Assembly: GCF_035481615.1 (NCBI RefSeq)
Contig: NZ_JAYKOT010000003.1
Span: forward strand, 992,001 to 1,056,000
Length of the DNA: 64,000 nucleotides
Reading direction: 5' to 3'
Source: Citroniella saccharovorans
GTDB taxonomy: Bacteria; Bacillota; Clostridia; Tissierellales; Peptoniphilaceae
The notes under the pieces were generated by a model. It saw only the letters and a list, made by a program, of their open reading frames with translations. It had not been told where the DNA came from and ran no database searches. A program made the position numbers and the translations under genes. This document shows positions 37,445-46,811 of the stretch, piece after piece. The stretch's first letter is position 1; the number at the start of each line of letters is the position of its first letter.

Positions 37445-38404
37445 CTAAAGTAAATTTGTAGCTATTAAGCAGCAAATAACAGATATCACTGAAAATGCTG
37501 TTACAATCTTTTGTTCATTGTATCCTTTAAGCTCATAATGATGATGAATTGGGCTCATTAAAAATACTCTTTTTTTATTTCTTGTCTTATAACTTATAAC
37601 TTGAATTATTACTGATAATGCTTCTATTAGATAAATAAAACCAAATATTGGTATGAAAAGTGCCATATTATACATAAGTGCAATTGTTGTTATTAGTCCA
37701 CCTAAAAGCATGGATCCTGTATCCCCCATGAATACAGATGCTTTATTGGAATTAAATACTAAAAATCCTAAAAGTGCTCCAAATGTAATTATAACTATTC
37801 CACTTGTACTCAAATCATGATTTGAGGCAACTAGCAAAAATCCTAATACTGGAAGTGTAACTGTTGAAACTAATCCATCTAGTCCATCAGTTAAATTAAC
37901 TGCATTTACAGTACCAAGCATTATAAATGGGTAAATAATAAATATTGAATATCCAAGGTGAATTGTATTTTTTGAAAATGGTAAAATTACTTTATCATAG
38001 TCCACACCTAACTCTTTTTTTAAAAGATAAATAACTATAAAAGATATGGCAAATTGTAAGAGTAATTTGCCTTTTGCACTTAAACCAAGCGATCTTTTCA
38101 TAACTAATTTTAGGAAATCATCTATAAAACCTACAAATCCAAATCCTAAAGATCCTATTATTATAATTAGTAATTTTAAATCTTTTGGTAAGTATATGAT
38201 AGATAAAATAATTATGGTAAGAAGTATTATTATTCCTCCCATAGTAGGTGTTCCTGATTTTTTATAATGTTCTTTTGGACCTTCTTCTCTTATGTTTTGT
38301 CCTATATGCATTTTCTTTAGAATCGGTATAAATAGTTTTCCTAAAATAATGCTTAAAACTATCGCATTCAAAAGAAGTAGTGTTATACTCTTTATTTTTT
38401 CCAT
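37445..38404 (-). CDS. mraY: Phospho-N-acetylmuramoyl-pentapeptide transferase MraY
   Basis: A 319-residue polytopic transferase with about ten membrane helices that makes lipid I. It shows KKSGTPTMGGIIIL, GFIDDFLKL, the catalytic NAVNLTDGLDGL, FNSNKASVFMGDTGSMLLGG and the histidine loop MSPIHHHYELKG, all diagnostic. It lies between the PBP and murD with nine-base gaps, within the mraZ transcription unit. Confidence 0.97.
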   Translation of the reverse strand: MEKIKSITLLLLNAIVLSIILGKLFIPILKKMHIGQNIREEGPKEHYKKSGTPTMGGIIILLTIIILSIIYLPKDLKLLIIIIGSLGFGFVGFIDDFLKLVMKRSLGLSAKGKLLLQFAISFIVIYLLKKELGVDYDKVILPFSKNTIHLGYSIFIIYPFIMLGTVNAVNLTDGLDGLVSTVTLPVLGFLLVASNHDLSTSGIVIITFGALLGFLVFNSNKASVFMGDTGSMLLGGLITTIALMYNMALFIPIFGFIYLIEALSVIIQVISYKTRNKKRVFLMSPIHHHYELKGYNEQKIVTAFSVISVICCLIATNLL

Positions 38405-38413
38405 TAATATCTC

Positions 38414-40608
38414 CTATTCATTGGTCTCAATATAAATATATGATCCTTCTTCAACATAAAAACCAGCACTTGGTTTTTGGTAGCTTATTACACTATCACC
38501 TTTATGCTCATCATAACTTAGGTGCATACTGTCTAATATACTCCTTGCATCTTTAAATTTCAAGTTTAATATATCTGGCACTTCAACTTTTCCAATTAAG
38601 TTATTTTCTGTCATTATATCTACAATAGATCCTTTTCTGATTTTTTTCTCCTTTTGCTGGTGCTTGTGATAAAACAAGATCATCTGAATCTACTTCAAAT
38701 GAAGTTATTGAGTGTTCAAGTCCATTTTCAATAAGTAAATTAACTGCATCTAAAACTTTTAAACCAACTATATCTGGAACCTCTACTTCCTCACTATCAG
38801 TTTCTGCGCTACTATCAGGTAGTATCCCTTCAAGGTCAATTATAGACTTTATGATATTTTTGACACATGAAGCTGCTACAACATTTCCTGAAGAAGCTCC
38901 CTTTGGTTCATCAATAACAGCAAGTATTGTATATTTTGGGTTTTCTGATGGAAACACTCCTAAAAATGAAGCTACTGTAGTTTCCATTTGATAAGCTCCA
39001 TCTACAAATTTAACACTTGTACCTGTCTTCCCACCTACGTCATATCCTGAGATTTTTGCTCCATCAGCAGTTCCATGTTCCACTCCAGATTTCATCATCT
39101 CTCGCATTTTTTTTGATGTTTCCTTAGATATAACTCTTCTAACAACTTGCGAGTTATTTACAAAAACATTATTTGTATCACTATCTTCAATTTCCTTAAC
39201 AATTCTTGGTTTATATAAATTTCCACCATTTACAACTGCGTTTATAGCAGTAATCATCTGGATTGGTGTAACAGCTATCCCATGACCATAACTAAGAGTA
39301 GCCAGTCTTACATTTGAAATTTCATCCAAACTTTTAGGTATAATTCCCTCTTCTTCAGCTGGTAGGTCAATTCCAGTCTTCTTTCCAAATCCAAATTTCT
39401 TTATATATTCATACATTTTTTTCTTTTCCAAGATCTTGTGCTATTTTTATGAATGCTGGATTGCAAGAATGGTCCATAGCTTCTACAAAATTTTGATCAC
39501 CATGTGGATCATAATACCTATAACATCTAAGTATTGTATCATCAACCTCAACTTCTCCATCACACCTGTAGTTAATGCTGTCATTAGCAGTTTTTTTCTT
39601 CATAGGCTGCAGAAGCTGTAATAAATTTAAATACACTTCCTGGTTCATATACATCATTAACTGCAAAACTTCTCCACATATCATAATATTTTTCTGTTAC
39701 AGCTTCATCTGATAAGGATTCGAATAATTTTTGCTCCTTTTCATCTAATGACTTTCTTGGAAAGTTTGGATCATATTTAGGATAATTATCTAATGCTAGT
39801 ACATCACCATTATTAGGATCCATAACTATTATAGAAAGTTTTTTGGGCTTGTATTTATTATAATTTTCTTCTCCAAACTTTGATACAAATTCTTGTATCC
39901 TCTCATCTATAGTGAGAACTACATCGTTTCCCTGATCTGCTTCTACTGTTTCTTTTTTTTTCAAATGGAATTAACTGTCCAAGTGGATTAACTGCTTCCT
40001 TGCTTTTCCCACTTTTGCCAAAGAGTTCTTTATTATAGGATGCTTCTATTCCATATTGACCTATCCCATCTGAATTTACAAAGCCAAGCACAAAAGGTAG
40101 ACTTTTTCCTGAAGGATAAAATCTATTCTCCTCCGGAGAAATGGATACACCCGTAATATAGTCATCATTTTTATAATCCATAGCTTTTTCTAGCTGTGTT
40201 TTCATTTCATTAGAAACACGATCTTTTATTTTGACAATACTTTTCCCAACTATTTTCTCATAAATTTCTTCCTCATCTATGCCTGTAATTTCAGAGACTT
40301 TAGAAACTGTTTTTGCAACATTCTTCATTTCATTTGGCCAAAGATAAAGACTATTTATAGAAACATTTGTTGCTAAAATATTTTTATTTCTATCAAGTAT
40401 CTGTCCTCTTTTTCGGTTTAAGTTCTACTTCACTTATTCTTTGCTCAATCGCTTTATTCTTGTACTCATCCCCACCTTCAGAGTTTAAATAAATTAGTCT
40501 TACTCCATAGTAGATAAAAAGTATTATAAAAAGAGAAGTAATAAACTTAACCCTAGAAGAAAAATTATAAGATATTGTTTTCTTTTCTCTCTTTTTCCTA
40601 TCTCCCAT
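38414..40608 (-). CDS. ftsI: Division/spore-type penicillin-binding protein (FtsI/SpoVD-like) with PASTA domains, five frameshifts
   Basis: A class B transpeptidase that crosslinks septal peptidoglycan. Corrected, it is 729 residues: cytoplasmic basic tail and one membrane helix (about 15-40), dimerisation domain, transpeptidase core with SxxK in EPGSVFKFITA, SxN in MDHSCNPAF and KTG in VGGKTGTSVKF, then two PASTA domains (VEVPDIVGLKVLDA; KVEVPDILNLKFKDA). The start ATG at 40608 has AGGTGA before it. The frame breaks five times, each one surplus A: 40409-40413, 39953-39961, 39591-39597, 39416-39422 and 38641-38647. After correction no residue seems missing. An essential gene between intact neighbours argues for base-calling error rather than a pseudogene. 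Confidence 0.85.
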
Positions 40609-40639
40609 ATTAATCACCTAATATATTATCTAAAAAAGT

Positions 40640-41089
40640 TTAATATAGAAGACAAAAGCCCATAAGATTTCTCAGGGTTTTTTTTTCTTCAGCTAATTCA
40701 TGCTCTTTAAAATCAGTATCTACACTTACATACTGGTCAGTTCTAGGATAGTCCATCCCAAGTCTAATCTTGGCTAAGCTTTCTATCCTATCTGTAGCCT
40801 TATATGGTTCTATCTCTGTTATTAAAAAATCTCTCTCTGCTTGTAAGCTTTTTATCTCATTATCAAGTTCAAAAGACCTATTCGATAACAGAGAAACTTT
40901 AGAATATCTAGATAAAAGTGTAAATATCATGGCAATAGATAAAATCCCCATTATGGATAGTTTTATATTTCTTAACTTTAATCTTCTATATAAAGTTTTT
41001 TTTCTATTCTCATTATTAGGCATGACAGTTTTAACTATTTTTACTCTTTTTCTTTCAAGACTGTCTTTTTTTCTAATTCTTTCTTCCAT
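40640..41089 (-). CDS. ftsL: FtsL-like septum formation protein
   Basis: A 149-residue (or shorter) bitopic protein: basic cytoplasmic part (KKDSLERKRVKIVK, YRRLKLRN), one membrane helix (about 46-64), a coiled coil with leucine pattern (SFELDNEIKSLQAERDFL) and AKIRLGMDYPRTDQYV typical of FtsL/DivIC. The position between rsmH and the PBP identifies it. Near the end the A9 run at 40678-40686 is suspicious: with eight A the protein would stop after EEKKP, giving a more usual terminus than LRNLMGFCLLY. Confidence 0.85.
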   Translation of the reverse strand: MEERIRKKDSLERKRVKIVKTVMPNNENRKKTLYRRLKLRNIKLSIMGILSIAMIFTLLSRYSKVSLLSNRSFELDNEIKSLQAERDFLITEIEPYKATDRIESLAKIRLGMDYPRTDQYVSVDTDFKEHELAEEKKTLRNLMGFCLLY

Positions 41090-41091
41090 AT

Positions 41092-42015
41092 CTAAACTCT
41101 TTCTGCAACCCTAAGTTTTGCACTTCTAGCTCTAGGATTTTCTTTGTTTTCACTATCACTTGCAACTATAGGCTTTTTAGTTATAATCTTTATTTTCTTC
41201 TTATGTCCGCAAACACAAATTGGTAATTCTTTAGGACAAATACAATTTTTACTTTCTCTTTGAAAAATTGATTTTACAATTCTATCTTCAAGTGAATGAA
41301 AAGTAATTATAGCTATTCTTCCTTCTTTATTTAAAATATCTAGTAATAAAGGGATAGTCTTTTCTAGGACATCAAGCTCCTTATTTACTTCAATTCTTAA
41401 AGCTTGAAAAACTCTTTTGGAAGGATGAGTTTCATAATTTCCCATAACACTTTTTTTGATAATTTCATTTAACTCAAAACTTGTTCGAATTTCTTTTTTT
41501 TCTCTTTCTTTTAAAATATTCGAAACAATTTTCTTTGAATACTTTTCTTCTCCATATTCAAAGAAAATTGTTTCCAACTCTTCTTTTGAATACCTATTTA
41601 TTATATCTTTTGCTGTTAAAGGATTTGACCTGTCCATCCTCATGTCTAGCTCACTATCCTGAGAATATGAAAAGCCTCTTTCCTTATCATCTATTTGCAT
41701 AGATGATACGCCTATATCCATTAAAATTCCATCAACAGAATATATTCCAATTTCCTCAAGTCTTTTTACTGAATTAACAAAATTATCCTTAATAATTGTT
41801 ACATTTTGGTAGGATTCTAATCTTTTTTTAGCTATATCAATAGCATTTTGATCTTGATCAAATGCATAAAGCCATCCAGTATTGTTTAAATGCTTTAATA
41901 TCTCATTGCTATGTCCACCAAGACCAAGAGTTAAATCTAAATATATTTTATTTTCTCTAATATTTAATGATTTTATAGTTTCTTCTAATAGAACTGGTTT
42001 ATGTGATGGATTCAT
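41092..42015 (-). CDS. rsmH: 16S rRNA (cytosine-1402-N4)-methyltransferase RsmH (MraW)
   Basis: A 307-residue SAM methyltransferase: HKPVLLEETIKSL, YLDLTLGLGGHSNEIL (SAM loop), DGILMDIGVSSMQIDD, RGFSYSQDSELDMRMD and FHSLEDRIVKSIFQ are the family marks, and the Cys-rich CICPKELPICVCGHKK segment is typical. It modifies C1402 in the decoding site. It follows mraZ by 12 bases, the invariant order of the division cluster. Confidence 0.97.
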   Translation of the reverse strand: MNPSHKPVLLEETIKSLNIRENKIYLDLTLGLGGHSNEILKHLNNTGWLYAFDQDQNAIDIAKKRLESYQNVTIIKDNFVNSVKRLEEIGIYSVDGILMDIGVSSMQIDDKERGFSYSQDSELDMRMDRSNPLTAKDIINRYSKEELETIFFEYGEEKYSKKIVSNILKEREKKEIRTSFELNEIIKKSVMGNYETHPSKRVFQALRIEVNKELDVLEKTIPLLLDILNKEGRIAIITFHSLEDRIVKSIFQRESKNCICPKELPICVCGHKKKIKIITKKPIVASDSENKENPRARSAKLRVAERV

Positions 42016-42027
42016 ATTATTCTCCTA

Positions 42028-42462
42028 CTAAATTTCTAGATCTTGTAACTTTTCCGTAATTGAATCATAGTTAGAACTTTCATCTTCATTGAAGGCTTCC
42101 CACTTTTCCTTGTCCCAAATCTCGATTCTTTTAGCAACTCCAATTATATATACTTCCTTATCCAACTGAGCATATTGTCTTAAATTTTGTGGTATTGATA
42201 GTCTTCCTTGCTTGTCAAGTTCACAAGGACTAGCTCCAGCGAAAAACAATCTAGCGAAAGATCTGGCCTCTTTCATTGATAGTTGCTTAAGTCTACCAAT
42301 TTTTTCCGCTAAAATTTCCCACTCATTATTTGTATATATAAAAATGGTATTTTCCATTCCTTTTGTGGCATAAAAAGTAGTCCCAAGTTCTTCTCTGAAC
42401 CTAGGAGGAAATACTACTCTACCTTTTGAATCAATGCTATATTTAAATTCTCCAGTAAACAT
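42028..42462 (-). CDS. mraZ: Transcriptional regulator MraZ
   Basis: A 144-residue AbrB-like double swapped-hairpin protein: FTGEFKYSIDSKGRVVFPPRFRE and ASPCELDKQGRLSIPQNLRQYA are the two DNA-binding repeats. MraZ forms a ring that binds tandem boxes upstream of its own operon and controls the whole division cluster. Four 10-base-spaced copies of such a box lie just upstream of this gene. Confidence 0.97.
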   Translation of the reverse strand: MFTGEFKYSIDSKGRVVFPPRFREELGTTFYATKGMENTIFIYTNNEWEILAEKIGRLKQLSMKEARSFARLFFAGASPCELDKQGRLSIPQNLRQYAQLDKEVYIIGVAKRIEIWDKEKWEAFNEDESSNYDSITEKLQDLEI

Positions 42463-42470
42463 AAAGTCAC

Positions 42471-42508
42471 CTACTTTTTACCACTTTTTACCACTTTTAT
42501 ACCACTCA
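42471..42508 (-). promoter_or_regulatory. Tandem MraZ boxes (autoregulatory operator)
   Basis: On the minus strand four copies with an exact 10-base period read GAGTGGTAT, AAAGTGGTAA, AAAGTGGTAA and AAAGTAGGT. This matches the AAAGTGG repeats with three-base spacers described for MraZ in mollicutes. They lie between the -10 box and the start codon, the last overlapping the AGGTGA ribosome site. Confidence 0.8.
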
Positions 42509-42513
42509 TATAT

Positions 42514-42542
42514 ATAATACCCTATTTTTATATATTTTTCAA
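42514..42542 (-). promoter_or_regulatory. Promoter of the mraZ division cluster
   Basis: TTGAAA (42537-42542), 17 bases, TATTAT (42514-42519) on the minus strand, just upstream of the MraZ boxes. Confidence 0.75.
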
Positions 42543-42550
42543 ATAAGCAA

Positions 42551-42580
42551 AAAAAAATAAAAGGCTATTTCTAGCCTTTT
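42551..42580 (-). terminator. Terminator of the hflX-lgt gene run
   Basis: AAAAGGCTA and TAGCCTTTT (42559-42567, 42572-42580) form a perfect stem; the minus strand continues TTATTTTTTTTT. It separates lgt from the mraZ promoter. Confidence 0.9.
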
Positions 42581-42612
42581 ATAACTTATGTGAAAATTTA
42601 TTTTATAAAAAT

Positions 42613-43360
42613 CTATTTAATTATTTTTTTTCTAGAATTTATTAATAAATAAATACCCACCAAGATAAATATTATACTAACGATTTGAGAAATTCTAAAT
42701 CCTAAAAAGTAAAGTGAGTCTGTTCTTAGGCCTTCTACAAAAAACCTAAGTATTCCATAAAATATAAGGTAAAAGCTAATAACTTCTCCCTTAGCTTTTT
42801 GTTTTTTTCTAGAATAATATAAGAGAAAGATAAATATAATAAAATTTCCTAATGATTCATATAAAAATGTCGGGTGGTAGCTTTTCCCATCAATTATTAC
42901 TGCCCAAGGAAGATTTGTTTCAGTTCCATGAGCCTCCATATTAATAAAATTTCCCCACCTGCCAATAGCTTGGCCAAGTGCAAGTGAAGGGGCAGTTAGG
43001 TCTGTAATATCTAAAAAGTTAATCTTTTTTTTTCTTAGACATAAAGTATGCAGCCAAATATGCAGCAATTATACCCCCATAAATAGCAAGTCCACCGCCT
43101 CTAATATTTATTATTTCAATTGGATTGTTCTTATAATAATCCCACTGAAAAATGACATAATATAATCTAGCACCTATTATTGATAAAGGTAGAGAAACTA
43201 ATAAAATATCAGATAGATCATCTTCTGAAATTCCTCTTCTCTTGGCTTCCTTAGTTGCTAATAGTATTCCTAAAACCATCCCTAAAGATATAAGAATGGC
43301 ATACCACATTATATCAATTCCAAAAATTGAAAATGCTACTCTGTCCAGTTTTGGTATCAA
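42613..43360 (-). CDS. lgt: Prolipoprotein diacylglyceryl transferase Lgt (one frameshift)
   Basis: Corrected, a 248-residue polytopic enzyme that puts diacylglycerol on the lipobox cysteine of prolipoproteins. It shows ILISLGMVLGILLATKEAKRR, LSIIGARLYYVIF, RGGGLAIYGGII (the conserved G-x-x-x-Y-G loop) and LGQAIGRWGNFINMEAHG with the essential Arg and Asn, then PTFLYESLGN. The frame breaks at the A9 run 43025-43033; eight A join YFMSKKKK to INFLDITDL. All family motifs survive on one side or the other, so a sequence error is likely. Confidence 0.9.
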
Positions 43361-43397
43361 TTTAAACCTCCTTGAAATTTATCTACTAATAGATTTT

Positions 43398-44031
43398 TTA
43401 AAATTTAATGAAATTATCTTTAAAAATAAAGATAATATAAAAGAAAAAAATCAAAAAGTATATAATAATTCTAATACAAATTTGATAGAAAAAGTCTCCA
43501 GTTAAAATTCTAATCATAATATCAGTATTTGGGTTCATTAGCCATAAATCATTGTTAAAAAATATCTTATGAAAAATAATAAAACTGTTTTCAAAATTCA
43601 AAAACAATAAGCCAATCAAGGCTAAAAAAATAAAAGAACCAAAAAAAAATATTTTTGCTAAGTTTATTGAATAATATATAAGTATTAGTTTTTTTTAAAT
43701 AGTATAAAAGAATGATAATTACAAATATAATTAATATTAGTCTTAGAGCTTTTCCACCACTATATAACTTATATACATCTTCCATGTGTTTTACTTCATT
43801 TTCATTAAAATGTTTATCTAAAAGTGAAGTATCACCCTTCTTTAAAAATAAGATAAAATCATTATTAATTTCTTTTAATTTTTCTTTGCTTAATCCGCTA
43901 TCCTCACTAATATTATTTTTTTCTTGAAAATTATTATAAAAATTTAAATCATAAGAATTTATTTCTAATGAAGTTAAAAGTAAAATAATTAATATAAAGA
44001 AAGAAAGAGTAAATGAAACAACTCTATTCAT
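43398..44031 (-). CDS. DUF1461 (TIGR01906) integral membrane protein (one frameshift)
   Basis: Corrected, a 210-residue protein with about four membrane helices. The exported loop contains NEVKHMEDVYKLYSGG, and the second loop FHKIFFNNDLWLMNPNTDIMIRIL, both typical of the DUF1461 family, whose function is unknown. Removing one T from the nine-base T run (43641-43649, A on the plus strand) joins SKNIFF to GSFIFLALIGLLF. Without the correction two short ORFs would appear, 43591-44031 and 43398-43619. It follows yebC without a gap and precedes lgt. Confidence 0.8.
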
Positions 44032-44757
44032 CTACTCTTCATCCCAATTATGATATACTTCTTGAACATCATCGTTATCTTCAAGACTGTCAATTAATTT
44101 TTCCATCTTTTCTATGTTTTTTTCGTCTGATATTTTAACATAATTTTGAGGAATATATGAAATATCAGCTTTTTCAAACTTATATCCCTTATCTAAAAGA
44201 TAATCTCTAACTTCAGCAAAATCCTTATCAACAGTTAATATTTCAAAAAAACCATCTTCAGAGATGAAATCCTCAGCTCCTGCTTCGAGTGCATCATTCA
44301 TAACACTTTCTTCGTCAAGTCCTTCACCATTTATTACTAATTGTCCTTTTTTATCAAACATAAAGGAAACCGAACCATTTTGACCAAGATTGCCACCAAA
44401 TTTATCAAAAACATGCCTTACATCAGGTGCAGTTCTATTCCTATTATCTGTTAGACAAAGAACCATAACTGCAACACCTTCGGGTCCATATCCCTCATAA
44501 AATAATTCTTCATAACTTCCAGCATCTTCTGCGCCTTGGGCTTTCTTTAATGCCCTTTCTATGTTGTCATTTGGTATATTTTCTGCTTTTGCTTTTTCAA
44601 TTGCAGTTTTTAGCTGAGCATTATATTCAGGATCAGCTCCTCCTTCCCTTGCAGCAACAAAAATCATTCTTGCAAGTTTAGTAAACATCTTTCCTTTTTT
44701 TGCATCTTCGGCACCTTTTTTATTTTTAATCTTACTCCATTTATTATGTCCTGACAT
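44032..44757 (-). CDS. yebC: YebC/PmpR family protein
   Basis: A 241-residue protein starting MSGHNKWSKIKNKKGAEDAKK, with the family blocks GGADPEYNAQL, KAENIPNDNIERAL and EGYGPEGVAVMV. The family was long described as DNA-binding regulators; recent work assigns members to relief of ribosome stalling at proline-rich stretches. Which role applies here cannot be told. Length is normal, and it is located between yigZ and the DUF1461 gene. Confidence 0.95.
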   Translation of the reverse strand: MSGHNKWSKIKNKKGAEDAKKGKMFTKLARMIFVAAREGGADPEYNAQLKTAIEKAKAENIPNDNIERALKKAQGAEDAGSYEELFYEGYGPEGVAVMVLCLTDNRNRTAPDVRHVFDKFGGNLGQNGSVSFMFDKKGQLVINGEGLDEESVMNDALEAGAEDFISEDGFFEILTVDKDFAEVRDYLLDKGYKFEKADISYIPQNYVKISDEKNIEKMEKLIDSLEDNDDVQEVYHNWDEE

Positions 44758-44780
44758 AAATTCACTTCCTTCATTGTTTG

Positions 44781-45443
44781 TTATAAAATTATTTTACCAT
44801 CAAGTTCTGGTAAAAAAAGTTCTTTATTTATTTTTATATCTATATTACCATTTGTAAGATCATTAAGATCTTTAATAAGTTTCTCCCTACCTTGAGTGTG
44901 TATATAGATTCGTATGCACACCTTATCAGTAAAATCTTCTTTTAAAATATGGATATTTTCTATAGACAGGTAATTTTTTATTCTTCCCAAATCTAAGTAA
45001 CTAACGATTAATTGTACATCAAAATATAGGGCCTTGTCAATAATTAAGGCCTTATCTAGTGCTAAAAGAGTAGCTTTTGAGTATGCCCTAACTAATCCTC
45101 CCTTTCCAAGAAGTCTGCCACCAAAATATCTAGTAACAACTACTACCGTCTTTTTTAAATTTTTATTTTGTAGAATTGATAAAATTGGAGGACCAGCAGT
45201 ACCACTCGGCTCTCCATCGTCAGAATATTTCATAACTGTATTATCTATTATATAGGCATATACATTGTGTGTTGCGTCTTTATATTTCTCACTAATTTCC
45301 CTTATGAAATTTTCTGCTTCTTCTTGAGTCTCGGCAAATTGTGCACTTCCAATAAATCTAGACCTATCTACCTCAAATTCATCTATCCCTCTTTTTAGTA
45401 TAGTTTTATAGCTATTTGCACTCATATTTTTTAAATCTTTCAT
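44781..45443 (-). CDS. yigZ: YigZ/IMPACT family protein (UPF0029)
   Basis: A 220-residue protein with an N-terminal UPF0029/IMPACT domain (RFIGSAQFAETQEEAENF, DATHNVYAYII, YSDDGEPSGTAGPPIL, VVVTRYFGGRLLGKGGLVRAY) and a C-terminal DUF1949 ferredoxin-like domain. Bacterial function is not settled; IMPACT proteins in eukaryotes modulate translation control kinases. The ATG at 45443 lies inside the corrected end of hflX; an alternative ATG six codons later (45425) is possible. Confidence 0.88.
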   Translation of the reverse strand: MKDLKNMSANSYKTILKRGIDEFEVDRSRFIGSAQFAETQEEAENFIREISEKYKDATHNVYAYIIDNTVMKYSDDGEPSGTAGPPILSILQNKNLKKTVVVVTRYFGGRLLGKGGLVRAYSKATLLALDKALIIDKALYFDVQLIVSYLDLGRIKNYLSIENIHILKEDFTDKVCIRIYIHTQGREKLIKDLNDLTNGNIDIKINKELFLPELDGKIIL

Positions 45444-46676
45444 AGTAGTATTTTTCTAAATCAGCATGAATTAATAGGCCTGTATCTTTTTTTTTCTACT
45501 TTCTTATTGCTTGCTAGATCTAAAAGTTCTGAAATTATCTTTTGCTCCTTATAATCAATAAAAAAATCTGTACTTACTAAATCTTCAGTTAAAAGTTCTT
45601 CTATCTTTTCAAATAATTTTTTAATATCTTCATCTTTTCTAGCTGAAATCCTAATCTTATTATCAGATAAACCAGCATCTGATATTAAATAGTCATCTTC
45701 AAGCAAATCTATTTTATTGTAAACTTCAAGTTTTTTTATTTCTTTTAAGTCTAACTTTTCTATTAAATCATTAATAGCATGAATTTGCCTTTGGGCATTT
45801 TCACTAGAGGTATCTAGCACAATTAATATTAGGTCAGAATACTTAAGCTCCTCTAAAGTAGACTTAAAAGACTCAACTAGTCCAATAGGTATATCTTCTA
45901 TGATTCCTACAGTATCAGATAGAATAAACTCATATCCACTAGGACTTACAACTTCCCTTAGAGATGTATCTAAAGTTGCAAATAAAAGGTCATCTGAATA
46001 TACTTTTTTATCTTCTCTTTGACTTGAAGACTCAATCATTTTATTCATAATAGTGGATTTACCAGCATTGGTATATCCGAAAAAGTGAAACAACTTTTTT
46101 GTCAGTTCTATTTCTATTTCTTCTCTTGTTGTCCCTCGTCACTTCATCTTTTTGAAGTCTATCCTTAAGATAATTAATCCTAAGTAAAATATGCCTCCTA
46201 TCTGTTTCCATCAGAGTTTCTCCACCGCCTCTTGTACCAATACCTCCACCTTGTCTATCAAATGATTGGAATGATCCTTTAAGTCTAGGAAGCATATATT
46301 TTGCTTTTGCAAGCTCAACCTGCATTTTAGAAATAGGTGTATGAGCCCTATTTGCAAAAATCTCAAGAATTAGTTGAGTTCTATCAATTATATTCTTTTT
46401 AATTATTTTTTCTAAATTTTTTTGCTGAGAACCTGTAAGTTCATTGTTGAAAATAATTGTATCAACATTCAAATTTTCACTGGCTTCTTTAAGCTCCTCA
46501 GCCTTACCTTTACCTATATATGTTTTAGAGTCTATTTTCATATTGTTTTGAACTAAAGTTCCGCAAACTTCTGCTCCAACAGACTCTGCTAATCTTTCAA
46601 TTTCTTTTAAAGAAGACTCAAAATCTTTATTATCCTCGTAATTATTTAGTGCTGCAATTATAACTTTTTCTTTCAA
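45412..46676 (-). CDS. hflX: GTPase HflX (two frameshifts)
   Basis: Corrected, a 420-residue ribosome-splitting GTPase. The N-terminal HflX domain (AESVGAEVCGTLVQ, TYIGKGKAEELKE, IFNNELTGSQQKNLE, GGGIGTRGGGETLMETDRR) is followed by the G domain (LFGYTNAGKSTIMNKM, LSDTVGII, YNKID). The frame breaks at 46080-46084 (one extra base in a five-base run, within the P loop) and at 45487-45495 (nine A, eight expected). After the second fix the gene ends DTGLLIHADLEKYYYE and overlaps yigZ. The probable start is the TTG at 46676, close to the predicted promoter. Confidence 0.88.
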
Positions 46677-46697
46677 TTTATCACATCCATTGGTTAT

Positions 46698-46726
46698 ATT
46701 ATACAATAGCAATACTTATTTTACAA
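46698..46726 (-). promoter_or_regulatory. Promoter of the hflX-yigZ-yebC-DUF1461-lgt run
   Basis: TTGTAA (46721-46726), 17 bases, TATAAT (46698-46703) on the minus strand. It implies a very short leader before the hflX TTG at 46676. Confidence 0.75.
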
Positions 46727-46752
46727 ATAACTGTATGTTAGATAAGATAATA

Positions 46753-46782
46753 TTAACTAAGCTTACAATTATATGTTATAAT
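46753..46782 (+). promoter_or_regulatory. Promoter of the class A PBP gene
   Basis: TTAACT (46753-46758), 18 bases, TATAAT (46777-46782), with TG one base before the -10 (extended -10). It is divergent from the hflX promoter. Confidence 0.65.
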
Positions 46783-46811
46783 AAAATATATATATTTAAT
46801 GGAGGTATGAT

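Noticed and set aside
38414..40608. ftsI as a true pseudogene
   Set aside because: Five breaks are all single surplus A in runs, with no stops by substitution, no gaps and fully conserved motifs, within an otherwise intact essential operon.
40655..40690. Plus-strand hairpin followed by T9 inside the end of ftsL
   Set aside because: It resembles a terminator on the plus strand, but no plus-strand gene or promoter leads into it; the T run is simply the complement of the coding A run.
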